Shown here one piece after another: positions 1 through 13,218 of a stretch of DNA of 64,000 nucleotides (position 1 is the first letter of the stretch; each line of letters starts with the position of its first letter). The stretch is from contig CM076943.1 in NCBI GenBank assembly GCA_039566865.1, positions 36,216,663-36,280,662 on the forward strand, in the 5' to 3' direction. This DNA is from Aurelia coerulea. Taxonomy: Eukaryota; Cnidaria; Scyphozoa; Semaeostomeae; Ulmaridae. The position numbers and the translations under genes were made by a program. The notes beneath the pieces are model-generated. The model worked only from the letters and a program-made list of their open reading frames with translations. It had not been told where the DNA came from and did no database searches.

Positions 1-1130
1 CTTTATGATACAAATTTTCGCTAATAAAGTGCGTTAATCCACACTTTTTTGTGTTTATATTTTGTTTTCTTTGAAAAATTAAAAATTCAAATAACCGATG
101 TTTGTTGATGCAGTAAAGCTAAAATAAGACATAATGTCTATAGAAATGTTTCCAAGAATGGTTGTTGTAGCAATAATATAGTGCTGTAAAAGAAGTAGCT
201 GGCAGAACTAAAATTTCAAAGAAAGATGAGCTAAAAACTCTTTATAATAAAAATTTTAGCTAAAAAAGTGCGTTAATCGGCACCTATTGTGTTTATATTA
301 TATTTTCTTTGAGAAAATAAACATTTAATTAATCGATGTTTGTTGATGCAGTAAAGCTAAAATAAGACATAATGTCTATAGTAATGTTTCCAAGAATGGT
401 TGCTGCAGCAATAGTATAGTGCTATAAAAAACGTAGCTGGCAGAACTAAACTTTTAAAGAAAGATGAGCTCAAAACTCTTTATTATACGAATTTTCGCTA
501 ATAAAGTGCGTTAATCCTCCCCTTTTGTGTTTATATTTTGTTTTCTTTGAGATAATTAACATTTAATTAACCGATGTTTGTTGATGCAGTAAAGCTGAAA
601 TTAGACTAAAGAAGGAACTAATGTCTATAGTAATGTTTCAAAGAATTGTTGCTGCAGCACTAATATAGTGCTATAAAATTTTGTAGCTGGCAGAACTAAA
701 GTTTTAAAGAAATAGGAGCTCAAAACTCTTTATAATACGAATTTTCGCTAATAAAGTGCGTTAATCCTCCCCTTTTGTGTTTATATTTTGTTTTCTTTGA
801 AAAAATAAACATTTAATTAACCGATGTTTGTTGATGCAGTAAAGCTGAATAAAGAAAGAAACTAAAGAAAGAACTAATGTCTATAGTAATGTTTCCAAGA
901 ATGGTTGCTGCAGCACTAATATAGTGCTATAAAAGAAGTAGCTAGCAGAACTAAAATTTTAAAGAAAGATCAGCTCAAAACTCTTTATGATACGAATTTT
1001 AGCTAATAAAGTGCGTTAATCCAAACTTTTTGTGTTTATATTTTATTTTCTTTGAGAAAATAAAACATATAATTAATCGATGTTTGTTGATGCAGTAAAG
1101 CTAAAATTAGACTAAAGAAAGTACTAATGT

Positions 1131-1210
1131 CTATATTATATTTATTAATTTATTAATTTATATTTTTATTATTAATTTAAATAATTAATTTATGTAATTT
1201 TATATTATAT
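1131..1210 (+). repeat. 80-bp AT-rich insert in satellite monomer (copy 1)
   Basis: An almost pure A/T block replaces the usual CTATAGTAATGT spacing between AATGT and TTTCCAAGAATAG. The monomer then jumps to TTCAACATT and ATCGATG, missing the dyad/TATA portion. This copy has GTTACT instead of GTTGCT near the junction. Confidence 0.9.
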
Positions 1211-1673
1211 GTTCTAATGTTTCCAAGAATAGTTACTTTCAACATTGAATAAATCGATGTTTGTAGATGCAGTAAAGCTAAAATAAGACATAATGTCTAT
1301 AGAAATGTTTCCAAGAATGGTTGCTGTAGCACTAATATAGTGCTATAAAAGAATTAGCTGTCAGAACTAAAGTTTTAAAGAAAGATGAGCTCAAAACTCT
1401 TTTTAATACGAATTTTAGCTAATAAAGTGCGTTAATCCACACTTTTTTGTGTTTATATTTTGTTTTCTTTGAAAAAATAAACATTTAATAAACCGATGTT
1501 TGTTGATGCAGTAAAGCTAAAATTAGACTAAAGAAAGTACTAATGTCTATAGTAATGTTTCCAAGAATGGTTGCTGTAGCAATAATATAGTGCTATAAAA
1601 GAAGTAGCTGGCAGAACTAAAGTTTTAAAGAAAGATGAGCTCAAAACTCTTCAAAATACGAATTTTAGCTAAT

Positions 1674-1695
1674 AAAGTGCGTTAATCCGCACTTT
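1674..1695 (+). repeat. Example of the satellite hairpin AAAGTGCG-TTAATC-CGCACTTT
   Basis: This is a perfect 8-bp inverted repeat with a 6-base loop, followed by T residues. Only monomers with the TTAATCCGCAC variant have it intact. Most have TTAATCCACAC (shorter stem) or TTAATCCTCCCC (stem destroyed), so it is not constrained across the array. Confidence 0.6.
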
Positions 1696-1795
1696 TTGTG
1701 TTTATATTTTGTTTTCTTTGAAAAAATAAACATTTAATTAACCGATGATTGTTGATGCAGTAAAGCTAAAATTATACTAAAGAAAGTACTAATGT

Positions 1796-1958
1796 CTATA
1801 TTATATTTATTAATTTATTAATTTATAAATGGGAATTGAGATAAAATTTGTATGTTTATATTCCAGCTCGTCTTTCTTTTTGTTCACCTTTATTAATTTA
1901 TTAATCTATATTTTTTTTATTAATTTAAATAATTAATTTATGTAATATTATATTATAT
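1796..1958 (+). repeat. 163-bp AT-rich insert with a second-layer 83-bp addition (copy 2)
   Basis: This is the same AT-rich insert as elsewhere but 83 bp longer. The extra part includes a less AT-rich stretch (about 1827-1890) containing TTCCAGCTCG, followed by a second TTTATTAATTTATTAAT. The downstream deletion junction is also present. Confidence 0.88.
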
Positions 1959-2560
1959 GTATTAATTTTTCCAAGAATAGTTGCTTTAAACATTTAATAA
2001 ATCGATGTTTGTTGATGCAGTAAAGCTAAAATAAGACATAATGTCTATAGAAATGTTTCCAAGAATGGTTGCTGTAGCACTAATATAGTGCTATAAAAGA
2101 AGTAGCTGGCAGAACTAAAATTTCAAAGAAAGATTAGCTCAAAACTCTTTATAATACGAATTTCAGCTAATAAAGTGCGTTAATCCGCACCTTTTGTGTT
2201 TATATTTTGTTTTCTTTGAGAAAATAAACATTTAATTAATGGATGTTTGTTTATGCAGTAATGCTAATCGATGTTTGTTGATACAGTAAAGCTAAAATAA
2301 GACCTAATATCAAAAGTAATTTTTCCAAGAATGGTTGCTGCAGCACTAATATAGTGCTATAAAAGAAGTAGCTGGCAGAACTAAAGTTTTAAAGAAAGAT
2401 GAGCTCAAAACTCTTTATGATACAAATTTTCGCTAATGAAGTGCGTTAATCCACACTTTTTTGTGTTTATATTTTGTTTTCTTTGAAAAATTAAAAATTT
2501 AAATAACCGATGTTTGTTGATGCAGTAAAGCTAAAATTATACTAAAGAAAGTACTAATGT

Positions 2561-2723
2561 CTATATTATATTTATTAATTTATTAATTTATAAATGGGAA
2601 TTGAGATAAAATTTGTATGTTTATATTCCAGCTCGTCTTTCTTTTTGTTCACCTTTATTAATTTATTAATCTATATTTTTTTTATTAATTTAAATAATTA
2701 ATTTATGTACTATTATATTATAT
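2561..2723 (+). repeat. 163-bp AT-rich insert with a second-layer 83-bp addition (copy 3)
   Basis: Same structure as the 163-bp copy 765 bp upstream, and nearly identical to it. These are the only two copies of the second-layer addition in the window, so the pair arose by local duplication. Confidence 0.88.
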
Positions 2724-4303
2724 GTACTAATTTTTCCAAGAATAGTTGCTTTAAACATTTAATAAATCGATGTTTGTTGATGCAGTAAAGCTAAAATAAG
2801 ACAAAATGTCTATAGAAATGTTTCCAAGAATGGTTGCTGTAGCACTAATATAATGATATAAAAGAAGTAGCTGGCAGAACTAAAATTTCAAAGAAAGATG
2901 AGCTCAAAACTCTTTATAATACGAATTTTAGCTAATAAAGTGCGTTAATCAGCACCTTTTGTGTTTATATTTTGTTTTCTTTGAGAAAATAAACATTTAA
3001 TTAATGGATGTTTGTTTATGCAGTAATGCTAATCAATGTTTGTTGATGCAGTAAAGCTAAAATAAGACATAATGTCTATAGTAATGTTTCCAAGAATGGT
3101 TGCTGCAGCAATAGTATAGTGCTATAAAAAAAGTAGCTGGCAGAACTAAACTTTTAAGAAAGATGAGCTCAAAACTCTTTGTTATACGAATTTTCGCTAA
3201 TAAAGTGCGTTAATCCTCCCCTTTTGTGTTTATATTTTGTTTTCTTTGAGATAATTAACATTTAATTAACCGATGTTTGTTGATGCAGTAAAGCTGAAAT
3301 TAGACTAAAGAAGGAACTAATGTCTATAGTAATGTTTCAAAGAATTGTTGCTGCAGCACTAATATAGTGCTATAAAATTTTGTAGCTGGCAGAACTAAAG
3401 TTTTAAAGAAATAGGTGCTCAAACCTCTTTATAATACGAATTTTAGCTAATAAATTGCGTTAATCCACACTTTTTGTGTTTATATTTTGTTTTCTTTGAG
3501 AAAATTAACATTTAATTAATCGATGATTGTTGATGCAGTAAAGCTTAAATAAGACATAATATCTATAGTAATGTTTCCAAGAATGGTTGCTGCAGCACTA
3601 ATATAGTGCTATAAAAGAATCAGCTGGCAGAACTAAAATTTCAAAAAAAGATCAGCTCAAACTCTTTATAATACGAATTTTCGCTAATAAAGTGCGTTAA
3701 TCGACACTTTTTGTGTTTATATTTGTTTTCTTTGAGAAAATAAACATTTAATTAATCGATGTTTGTTGATGCAGTAAAGCTAAAATAAGACATAATGTCT
3801 ATAGTAATGTTTCCAAGAATGGTTGCTGCAGCACTAGTATAGTGCTATAAAAAAAATAGCTGGCAGAACTAAAGTTTTAAAGAAAGATGAGCTCAAAACC
3901 CTTTATAATACGAATTTTCGCTAAAAAAGTGCGTTAATCCTCCCCTTTTGTGTTTATATTTTGTTTTCTTTGAGAAAATAAACATTTAATTAACCGATGT
4001 TTGTTGATGCAGTAAAGCTGAATAAAGAAAGAAACTAAAGAAAGAACTAATGTCTATAGTAATGTTTCCAAGAATGGTTGCTGCAGCACTAATATAGTGC
4101 TATAAAAGAAGTAGCTAGCAGAACTAAAATTTTAAAGAAAGATCAGCTCAAAACTCTTTATGATACGAATTTTAGCTAATAAAGTGCGTTAATCCAAACT
4201 TTTTGTGTTTATATTTTATTTTCTTTGAGAAAATAAAACTTATAATTAATCGATGTTTGTTGATGCAGTAAAGCTAAAATTAGACTAAAGAAAGTACTAA
4301 TGT

Positions 4304-4383
4304 CTATATTATATTTATTAATTCATTAATTTATATTTTTATTATTAATTTAAATAATTAATTTATGTAATTTTATATTATAT
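4304..4383 (+). repeat. 80-bp AT-rich insert in satellite monomer (copy 4)
   Basis: Insert plus deletion junction. The right side carries the private variant ATTAGTCGATG, which reappears at about 9011 without the insert. Confidence 0.9.
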
Positions 4384-5979
4384 GTTCTAATGTTTCCAAG
4401 AATAGTTGCTTTCAACATTTAATTAGTCGATGTTTGTTGATGCAGTAAAGCTAAAATAAGACTTAATGTCTATGGTAATGTTTCCAACAATGGTTGCTGC
4501 TGCACTAATATAGTGCTATAAAAGAAGTAGCTGGCAGAACTAAAGTTTTAAAGAAAGATGAGCTCAAAACTCTTTATGATACAAATTTTCGCTAATAAAG
4601 TGCGTTAATCCACACTTTTTTGTGTTTATGTTTTGTTTTCTTTGAAAAATTAAAAATTTAAATAACCGATGTTTGTTGATGCAGCAAAGCTAAAATTAGA
4701 CTGAAGAAAGAACTAATGTCTATAGTAATGTTTCCAAGAATGGTTGCTACGGCACTAATATAGTGCTATAAAAGAAGTAGCTGGCAGAACTAAAGTTTCA
4801 AAGAAAGATGAGCTCAAAACTCTTTATAATACGAATTTTAGCTAATAAAGTGCGTTAATCAACACTTTTTTGTGTTTATATTTTGTTTTCTTTCAAAAAA
4901 TAAACATTTAATTAACCGATGTTTGTTGATGCAGTAAAGCTTAAATTAGACTGAAGAAAGAACTAATGTCTAAAGCAATGTTTTCAAGAATGGTTGCTGC
5001 AGCACTTATATAGTGCCATAAAAGAAGTAGCTTTTAGAACTAAAGTTTTAGAGAAAGATGAGCTCAAAACTCTTTATAATACGAATTCTAGATAATAAAG
5101 TGCGTTTATCCACACTTTTTGTGTTTATATTTTGTTTTCTTTGAGAAAATAAACATTTAATTAATCGATGTTTGTTGATGCAGTAAAGCTGAATAAAGAA
5201 AGAAATTAAAGAAAGAACTAATGTCTATAGTAATGTTTCCAAGAATGGTTGCTGCAGCACTAGTATAGTGCTATAAAAGAAGTAGCTGGCAGAACTAAAG
5301 TTTTAAAGAAAGATGAGCTCAAATCTCTTTATAATACAAATTTTAGCTAATAAAGTGCGTTAATCCACACTTTTTTGTGTTTATATTTTGTTTTCTTTGA
5401 AAAAGTAAACATTTAAATAACCGATGTTTGTTGATGCAGTAAAGCTAAAATTAGACTGAAGAAAGAACTAATGTCTAAAGTAATGTTTCCAAGAATGGTT
5501 GCTGCAGCACTTATATAGTGCCATAAAAGAAGTAGCTTTTAGAACTAAAGTTTTAGAGAAAGATGAGCTCAAAACTCTTTATAATACGAATTCTAGATAA
5601 TAAAGTGCGTTTATCCACACTTTTTGTGTTTATATTTTGTTTTCTTTAAGAAAATAAACATTTAATTAACCGATGTTTGTTGATGCAGTAAAGCTGAGTA
5701 AAGAAAGAAACTAAAGAAAGAACTAATGTCTATAGTAATGTTTCCAAGAATGGTTGCTGTGGCACTAATATAGTGCTATAAAAGAAGTAGCTAGCAGAAC
5801 TAAAATTTTAAAGAAAGATCAGCTCAAAACTCTTTATGATACAAATTTTAGCTAATAAAGTGCGTTAATCCAAACTTTTTGTGTTTATATTTTATTTTCT
5901 TTGCGAAAATAAAACATATAATTAATCGATGTTTGTTGATGCAGTAAAGCTAAAATTAGACTAAAGAAAGTACTAATGT

Positions 5980-6059
5980 CTATATTATATTTATTAATTT
6001 ATTAATTTATATTTTTATTATTAATTTAAATAATTAATTTATGTAGTTTTATATTATAT
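5980..6059 (+). repeat. 80-bp AT-rich insert (copy 5)
   Basis: Insert plus deletion junction, with the variant TTATGTAGTTTTA shared with the copies at 10567 and 13139. Confidence 0.9.
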
Positions 6060-7124
6060 GTTCTAATGTTTCCAAGAATAGTTGCTTTCAACATTTAATT
6101 AATCGATGTTTGTTGATGCAGTAAAGCTAAAATAAGACTTAATGTCTATAGTAATGTTTCCAAGAATGGTTGCTGCTGCACTAATATAGTGCTATAAAAG
6201 AAGTAGCTGGCAGAACTAAAGTTTTAAAGAAAGATGAGCTCAAAACTCTTTATGATACAAATTTTCGCTAATAAAGTGCGTTAATCCTCCCCTTTTGTGT
6301 TTATATTTTGTTTTCTTTGAGAAAATTAACATTTAATTAATCGATGATTGTTGATGCAGTAAAGCTTAACTAAGACATAATATCTATAGTAATGTTTCCA
6401 AGAATGGTTGCTGCAGCACTAATAGAGTGCTATAAAAGAATCAGCTGGCAGAACTAAAATTTCAAAAAAAGATCAGCTCAAACTCTTTATAATACGAATT
6501 TTCGCTAATAAAGTGCGCTAATCGACACTTTTTGTGTTTATATTTGTTTTCTTTGAGAAAATAAACATTTAATTAATCGATGTTTGTTGATGCAGTAAAG
6601 CTAAAATAAGACATAATGTCTATAGTAATGTTTCCAAGAATGGTTGCTGCAGCACTAGTATAGTGCTATAAAAAAAATAGCTGGCAGAACTAAAGTTTTA
6701 AAGAAAGATGAGCTCAAAACTCTTTATAATACGAATTTTCACTAATAAAGTGCGTTAATCCTCCCCTTTTGTATTGATATTTTGTTTTCTTTGAGAAAAT
6801 AAACATTTAATTAACCGATGTTTGTTGATGCAGTAAAGCTGAATAAAGAAAGAAACTAAATAAAGAACTAATGTCTATAGTAATGTTTCCAAGAATGGTT
6901 GCTGCAGCACTAATATAGTGCTATAAAAGAAGTAGCTAGCAGAACTAACATTTTAAAGAAAGATCAGCTCAAAACTCTTTATGATACGAATTTTAGCTAA
7001 TAAAGTGCGTTAATCCAAACTTTTTGTGTTTATATTGTATTTTCTTTGAGAAAATAAAACATATAATTAATCGATGTTTGTTGATGCAGTAAAGCTAAAA
7101 TTAGACTAAAGAAAGTACTAATGT

Positions 7125-7204
7125 CTATATTATATTTATTAATTTATTAATTTATATTTTTATTATTAATTTAAATAATTAATTTATGTAATTTTATATT
7201 TTAT
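7125..7204 (+). repeat. 80-bp AT-rich insert (copy 6)
   Basis: Insert plus deletion junction, with the variant end TATATTTTATG shared with the copies at 11712 and 14284. Confidence 0.9.
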
Positions 7205-8046
7205 GTTCTAATGTTTCCAAGAATAGTTGCTTTCAACATTTAATTAATCGATGTTTGTTGATGCAGTAAAGCTAAAATAAGACTTAATGTCTATAGTAAT
7301 GTTTCCAAGAATGGTTGCTGCTGCACTAATATAGTGCTATAAAAGAAGTAGCTGGCAGAACTAAAGTTTTTAAGAAAGATGAGCTCAAAACTCTTTATGA
7401 TACAAAGTTTCGCTAATAAAGTGCGTTAATCCACACTTTTTTGCGTTTATATTTTGTTTTCTTTGAAAAATTAAAAATTTAAATAACCGATGTTTGTTGA
7501 TGCAGTAAAGCTGAAATTAGACTAAAGAAGGAACTAATGTCTATAGTAATGTTTCAAAGAATTGTTGCTGCAGCACTAATATAGTGCTATAAAATTTTGT
7601 AGCTGGCAGAACTAAAGTTTTAGAGAAAGATGTGCTCAAAACTCTTTATAATACGAATTCTAGATAATAAAGTGCGTTTATCCACACTTTTTGTGTTTAT
7701 ATTTTGTTTTCTTTGAGAAAATAAACATTTAATTAACCGATGTTTGTTGATGCAGTAAAGCTGAATAAAGAAAGAAACTAAAGAAAGAACTAATGTCTAT
7801 AGTAATGTTTCCAAGAATGGTTGCTGCTTCACTAATATAGTGCTATAAAAGAAGTAGCTAGCAGAACTAAAATTTTAAAGAAAGATCAGCTCAAAACTCT
7901 TTATGATACGAATTTTAGCTAATAAAGTGCGTTAATCCAAACTTTTTGTGTTTATATTTTATTTTCTTTGAGAAAATAAAACATATAATTAATCGATGTT
8001 TGTTGATGCAGTAAAGCTAAAATTAGACTAAAGAAAGTACTAATGT

Positions 8047-8126
8047 CTATATTATATTTATTAATTTATTAATTTATATTTTTATTATTAATTTAAATAA
8101 TTAATTTATGTAATTTTATATTATAT
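8047..8126 (+). repeat. 80-bp AT-rich insert (copy 7)
   Basis: Insert plus deletion junction. It lies 922 bp after the previous insert, the same spacing as between the copies at 14284 and 15206. Confidence 0.9.
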
Positions 8127-10566
8127 GTTCTAATGTTTCCAAGAATAGTTGCTTTCAACATTTAATTAATCGATGTTTGTTGATGCAGTAAAGCTAAAAT
8201 AAGACTTAATGTCTATAGTAATGTTTCCAAGAATGGTTGCTGCTGCACTAATATAGTGCTATAAAAGAAGTAGCTGGCAGAACTAAAGTTTTAAAGAAAG
8301 ATGAGCTCAAAACTCTTTATGATACAAATTTTCGCTAATAAAGTGCGTTAATCCTCCCCTTTTGTGTTTATATTTTGTTTTCTTTGAGAAAATAAACATT
8401 TAACTCACCGATGTTTGTTGATGCAGTAAAGCTGAAATTAGACTAAAGAAGGAACTAATGTCTATAGTAATGTTTCAAAGAATTGTTGCTGCAGCACTAA
8501 TATAGTGCTATAAAATTTTGTAGCTGGCAGAACTAAAGTTTTAAAGAAAGATGAGCTCAAAACTCTTTATAATACGAATTTTAGCTAATAAAGTGCGTTA
8601 ATCAACACTTTTTTGTGTTTATATTTTGTTTTCTTTCAAAAAATAAACATTTAATTAACCGAAGTTTTTTGATGCAGTAAAGCTTAAATTAGACTGAAGA
8701 AAGAACTAATGTCTAAAGCAATGTTTCCAAGAATGGTTGCTGCAGCACTTATATAGTGCCATAAAAGAAGTAGCTTTTAGAACTAAAGTTTTAGAGAAAG
8801 ATGAGCTCAAAACTCTTTATAATACGAATTCTAGATAATAAAGTGCGTTTATCCACACTTTTTGTGTTTATATTTTGTTTTCTTTGAGAAAATAAACATT
8901 TAATTAACCGATGTTTGTTGATGCAGTAAAGCTAAATAAAGAAAGAAATTAAAGAAAGAACTAATGTCTATAGTAATGTTTCCAAGAATAGTTGCTTTCA
9001 ACATTTAATTAGTCGATGTTTGTTGATGCAGTAAAGCTAAAATAAGACCTAATGTCTATAGTAATGTTTCCAAGAATGGTTGCTGCTGCACTAATATAGT
9101 GCTATAAAAGAAGTAGCTGGCAGAACTAAAGTTTTAAAGAAAGATGAGCTCAAAACTCTTTATGATACGAATTTTCGCTAATAAAGTGCGTTAATCCACA
9201 CTTTTTTGTGTTTATGTTTTGTTTTCTTTGAAAAATTAAAAATTTAAATAACCGATGTTTGTTTGATGCAGCAAAGCTAAAATTAGACTGAAGAAAGAAC
9301 TAATGTCTATAGTAATGTTTCCAAGAATGGTTGCTACGGCACTAATATAGTGCTATAAAAGAAGTAGCTGGCAGAACTAAAGTTTCAAAGAAAGATGAGC
9401 TCAAAACTCTTTATAATACGAATTTTAGCTAATAAAGTGCGTTAATCAACACTTTTTTGTGTTTATATTTTGTTTTCTTTCAAAAAATAAACATTTAATT
9501 AACCGATGTTTGTTGATGCAGTAAAGCTTAAATTAGACTGAAGAAAGAACTAATGTCTAAAGCAATGTTTTCAAGAATGGTTGCTGCAGCACTTATATAG
9601 TGCCATAAAAGAAGTAGCTTTTAGAACTAAAGTTTTAGAGAAAGATGAGCTCAAAACTCTTTATAATACGAATTCTAGATAATAACGTGCGTTTATCCAC
9701 ACTTTTTGTGTTTATATTTTGTTTTCTTTGAGAAAATAAACATTTAATTAATCGATGTTTGTTGATGCAGTAAAGCTGAATAAAGAAAGAAATTAAAGAA
9801 AGAACTAATGTCTATAGTAATGTTTCCAAGAATGGTTGCTGCAGCACTAGTATAGTGCTATAAAAGAAGTAGCTGGCAGAACTAAAGTTTTAAAGAAAGA
9901 TGAGCTCAAATCTCTTTATAATACAAATTTTAGCTAATAAAGTGCGTTAATCCACACTTTTTTGTGTTTATATTTTGTTTTCTTTGAAAAAGTAAACATT
10001 TAAATAACCGATGTTTGTTGATGCAGTAAAGCTAAAATTAGACTGAATAAAGAACTAATGTCTAAAGTAATGTTTCCAAGAATGGTTGCTGCAGCACTTA
10101 TATAGTGCCATAAAAGAAGTAGCTTTTAGAACTAAAGTTTTAGAGAAAGATGAGCTCAAAACTCTTTATAATACGAATTCTAGATAATAAAGTGCGTTTA
10201 TCCACACTTTTTGTGTTTATATTTTGTTTTCTTTGAGAAAATAAACATTTAATTAACCGATGTTTGTTGATGCAGTAAAGCTGAGTAAAGAAAGAAACTA
10301 AAGAAAGAACTAATGTCTATAGTAATGTTTCCAAGAATGGTTGCTGTGGCACTAATATAGTGCTATAAAAGAAGTAGCTAGCAGAACTAAAATTTTAAAG
10401 AAAGATCAGCTCAAAACTCTTTATGATACAAATTTTAGCTAATAAAGTGCGTTAATCCAAACTTTTTGTGTTTATATTTTATTTTCTTTGAGAAAATAAA
10501 ACATATAATTAATCGATGTTTGTTGATGCAGTAAAGCTAAAATTAGACTAAAGAAAGTACTAATGT

Positions 10567-10646
10567 CTATATTATATTTATTAATTTATTAATTTATATT
10601 TTTATTAATAATTTAAATAATTAATTTATGTAGTTTTATATTATAT
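10567..10646 (+). repeat. 80-bp AT-rich insert (copy 8)
   Basis: Insert plus deletion junction. It is 4,587 bp from copy 5 and shares its TTATGTAG variant. Confidence 0.9.
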
Positions 10647-11711
10647 GTTCTAATGTTTCCAAGAATAGTTGCTTTCAACATTTAATTAATCGATGTTTGT
10701 TGATGCAGTAAAGCTAAAATAAGACTTAATGTCTATAGTAATGTTTCCAAGAATGGTTGCTGCTGCACTAATATAGTGCTATAAAAGAAGTAGCTGGCAG
10801 AACTAAAGTTTTAAAGAAAGATGAGCTCAAAACTCTTTATGATACAAATTTTCGCTAATAAAGTGCGTTAATCCTCCCCTTTTGTGTTTATATTTTGTTT
10901 TCTTTGAGAAAATTAACATTTAATTAATCGATGATTGTTGATGCAGTAAAGCTTAACTAAGACATAATATCTATAGTAATGTTTCCAAGAATGGTTGCTG
11001 CAGCACTAATAGAGTGCTATAAAAGAATCAGCTGGCAGAACTAAAATTTCAAAAAAAGATCAGCTCAAACTCTTTATAATACGAATTTTCGCTAATAAAG
11101 TGCGTTAATCGACACTTTTTGTGTTTATATTTGTTTTCTTTGAGAAAATAAACATTTAATTAATCGATGTTTGTTGATGCAGTAAAGCTAAAATAAGACA
11201 TAATGTCTATAGTAATGTTTCCAAGAATGGTTGCTGCAGCACTAGTATAGTGCTATAAAAAAAATAGCTGGCAGAACTAAAGTTTTAAAGAAAGATGAGC
11301 TCAAAACTCTTTATAATACGAATTTTCACTAATAAAGTGCGTTAATCCTCCCCTTTTGTATTTATATTTTGTTTTCTTTGAGAAAATAAACATTTAATTA
11401 ACCGATGTTTGTTGATGCAGTAAAGCTGAATAAAGAAAGAAACTAAATAAAGAACTAATGTCTATAGTAATGTTTCCAAGAATGGTTGCTGCAGCACTAA
11501 TATAGTGCTATAAAAGAAGTAGCTAGCAGAACTAAAATTTTAAAGAAAGATCAGCTCAAAACTCTTTATGATACGAATTTTAGCTAATAAAGTGCGTTAA
11601 TCCAAACTTTTTGTGTTTATATTGTATTTTCTTTGAGAAAATAAAACATATAATTAATCGATGTTTGTTGATGCAGTAAAGCTAAAATTAGACTAAAGAA
11701 AGTACTAATGT

Positions 11712-11791
11712 CTATATTATATTTATTAATTTATTAATTTATATTTTTATTATTAATTTAAATAATTAATTTATGTAATTTTATATTTTAT
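11712..11791 (+). repeat. 80-bp AT-rich insert (copy 9)
   Basis: Insert plus deletion junction. It is 4,587 bp from copy 6 and shares its TATATTTTATG end. Confidence 0.9.
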
Positions 11792-13138
11792 GTTCTAATG
11801 TTTCCAAGAATAGTTGCTTTCAACATTTAATTAATCGATGTTTGTTGATGCAGTAAAGCTAAAATAAGACTTAATGTCTATAGTAATGTTTCCAAGAATG
11901 GTTGCTGCTGCACTAATATAGTGCTATAAAAGAAGTAGCTGGCAGAACTAAAGTTTTAAAGAAAGATGAGCTCAAATCTCTTTATGATACAAATTTTAGC
12001 TAATAAAGTGTGTTAATCGACACTTTTTTGTGTTTATATTTTGTTTTCTTTGAAAAAGTAAACATTTAAATAACCGATGTTTGTTGATGCAGTAAAGCTA
12101 AAATTAGACTGAAGAAAGAACTAATGTCTAAAGTAATGTTTCCAAGAATGGTTGCTGCAGCACTAATATAGTGCTATAAAATTTTGTAGCTGGCAGAACT
12201 AAAGTTTTAGAGAAAGATGTGCTCAAAACTCTTTATAATACGAATTCTAGATAATAAAGTGCGTTTATCCACACTTTTTGTGTTTATATTTTGTTTTCTT
12301 TGAGAAAATAAACATTTAATTAATCGATATTTGTTGATGCCGTAAAGCTGAATAAAGAAAGAAATTAAAGAAAGAACTAATGTCTATAGTAATGTTTCCA
12401 AGAATGGTTGCTGCAGCACTAGTATAGTGCTATAAAAGAAGTAGCTGGCAGAACTAAAGTTTTAAAGAAAGATGAGCTCAAATCTCTTTATAATACAAAT
12501 TTTAGCTAATAAAGTGCGTTAATCCACACTTTTTTGTGTTTATATTTTGTTTTCTTTGAAAAAGTAAACATTTAAATAACCGATGTTTGTTGATGCAGTA
12601 AAGCTAAAATTAGACTGAAGAAAGAACTAATGTCTAAAGTAATGTTTCCAAGAATGGTTGCTGCAGCACTTATATAGTGCCATAAAAGAAGTAGCTTTTA
12701 GAACTAAAGTTTTAGAGAAAGATGAGCTCAAAACTCTTTATAATACGAATTCTAGATAATAAAGTGCGTTTATCCACACTTTTTGTGTTTATATTTTGTT
12801 TTCTTTGAGAAAATAAACATTTAATTAACCGATGTTTGTTGATGCAGTAAAGCTGAGTAAAGAAAGAAACTAAAGAAAGAACTAATGTCTATAGTAATGT
12901 TTCCAAGAATGGTTGCTGTGGCACTAATATAGTGCTATAAAAGAAGTAGCTAGCAGAACTAAAATTTTAAAGAAAGATCAGCTCAAAACTCTTTATGATA
13001 CAAATTTTAGCTAATAAAGTGCGTTAATCCAAACTTTTTGTGTTTATATTTTATTTTCTTTGAGAAAATAAAACATATAATTAATCGATGTTTGTTGATG
13101 CAGTAAAGCTAAAATTAGACTAAAGAAAGTACTAATGT

Positions 13139-13218
13139 CTATATTATATTTATTAATTTATTAATTTATATTTTTATTAATAATTTAAATAATTAATTTA
13201 TGTAGTTTTATATTATAT
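13139..13218 (+). repeat. 80-bp AT-rich insert (copy 10)
   Basis: Insert plus deletion junction, with the TTATGTAG variant. Confidence 0.9.

Larger units (their letters stand above)
4390..8300 (+). repeat. Higher-order repeat block, copy A (approximate limits)
   Basis: A run of monomers whose private variants recur in the same order further right: TTTATGTTTTG near 4626, CTGAGTAAAG at 5694, GCTGTGGCAC near 5757, and AT-rich inserts at 5980, 7125 and 8047. Offsets are 4,587 bp to copy B and 7,159-7,160 bp to copy C. Limits were judged by eye. Confidence 0.75.
8985..11950 (+). repeat. Higher-order repeat block, copy B (approximate right limit)
   Basis: Collinear with copy A at offset 4,587 bp: CTGAGTAAAG at 10281, GCTGTGGCAC near 10345, inserts at 10567 and 11712. 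The left limit is a visible junction at about 8985-9010, where a monomer without the AT-rich insert joins the right half of a deletion-type monomer. Collinearity with copy A is lost near 11950, where copy A has GATACAAAGTTTCG and this block has GATACAAATTTTAG. Confidence 0.75.
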
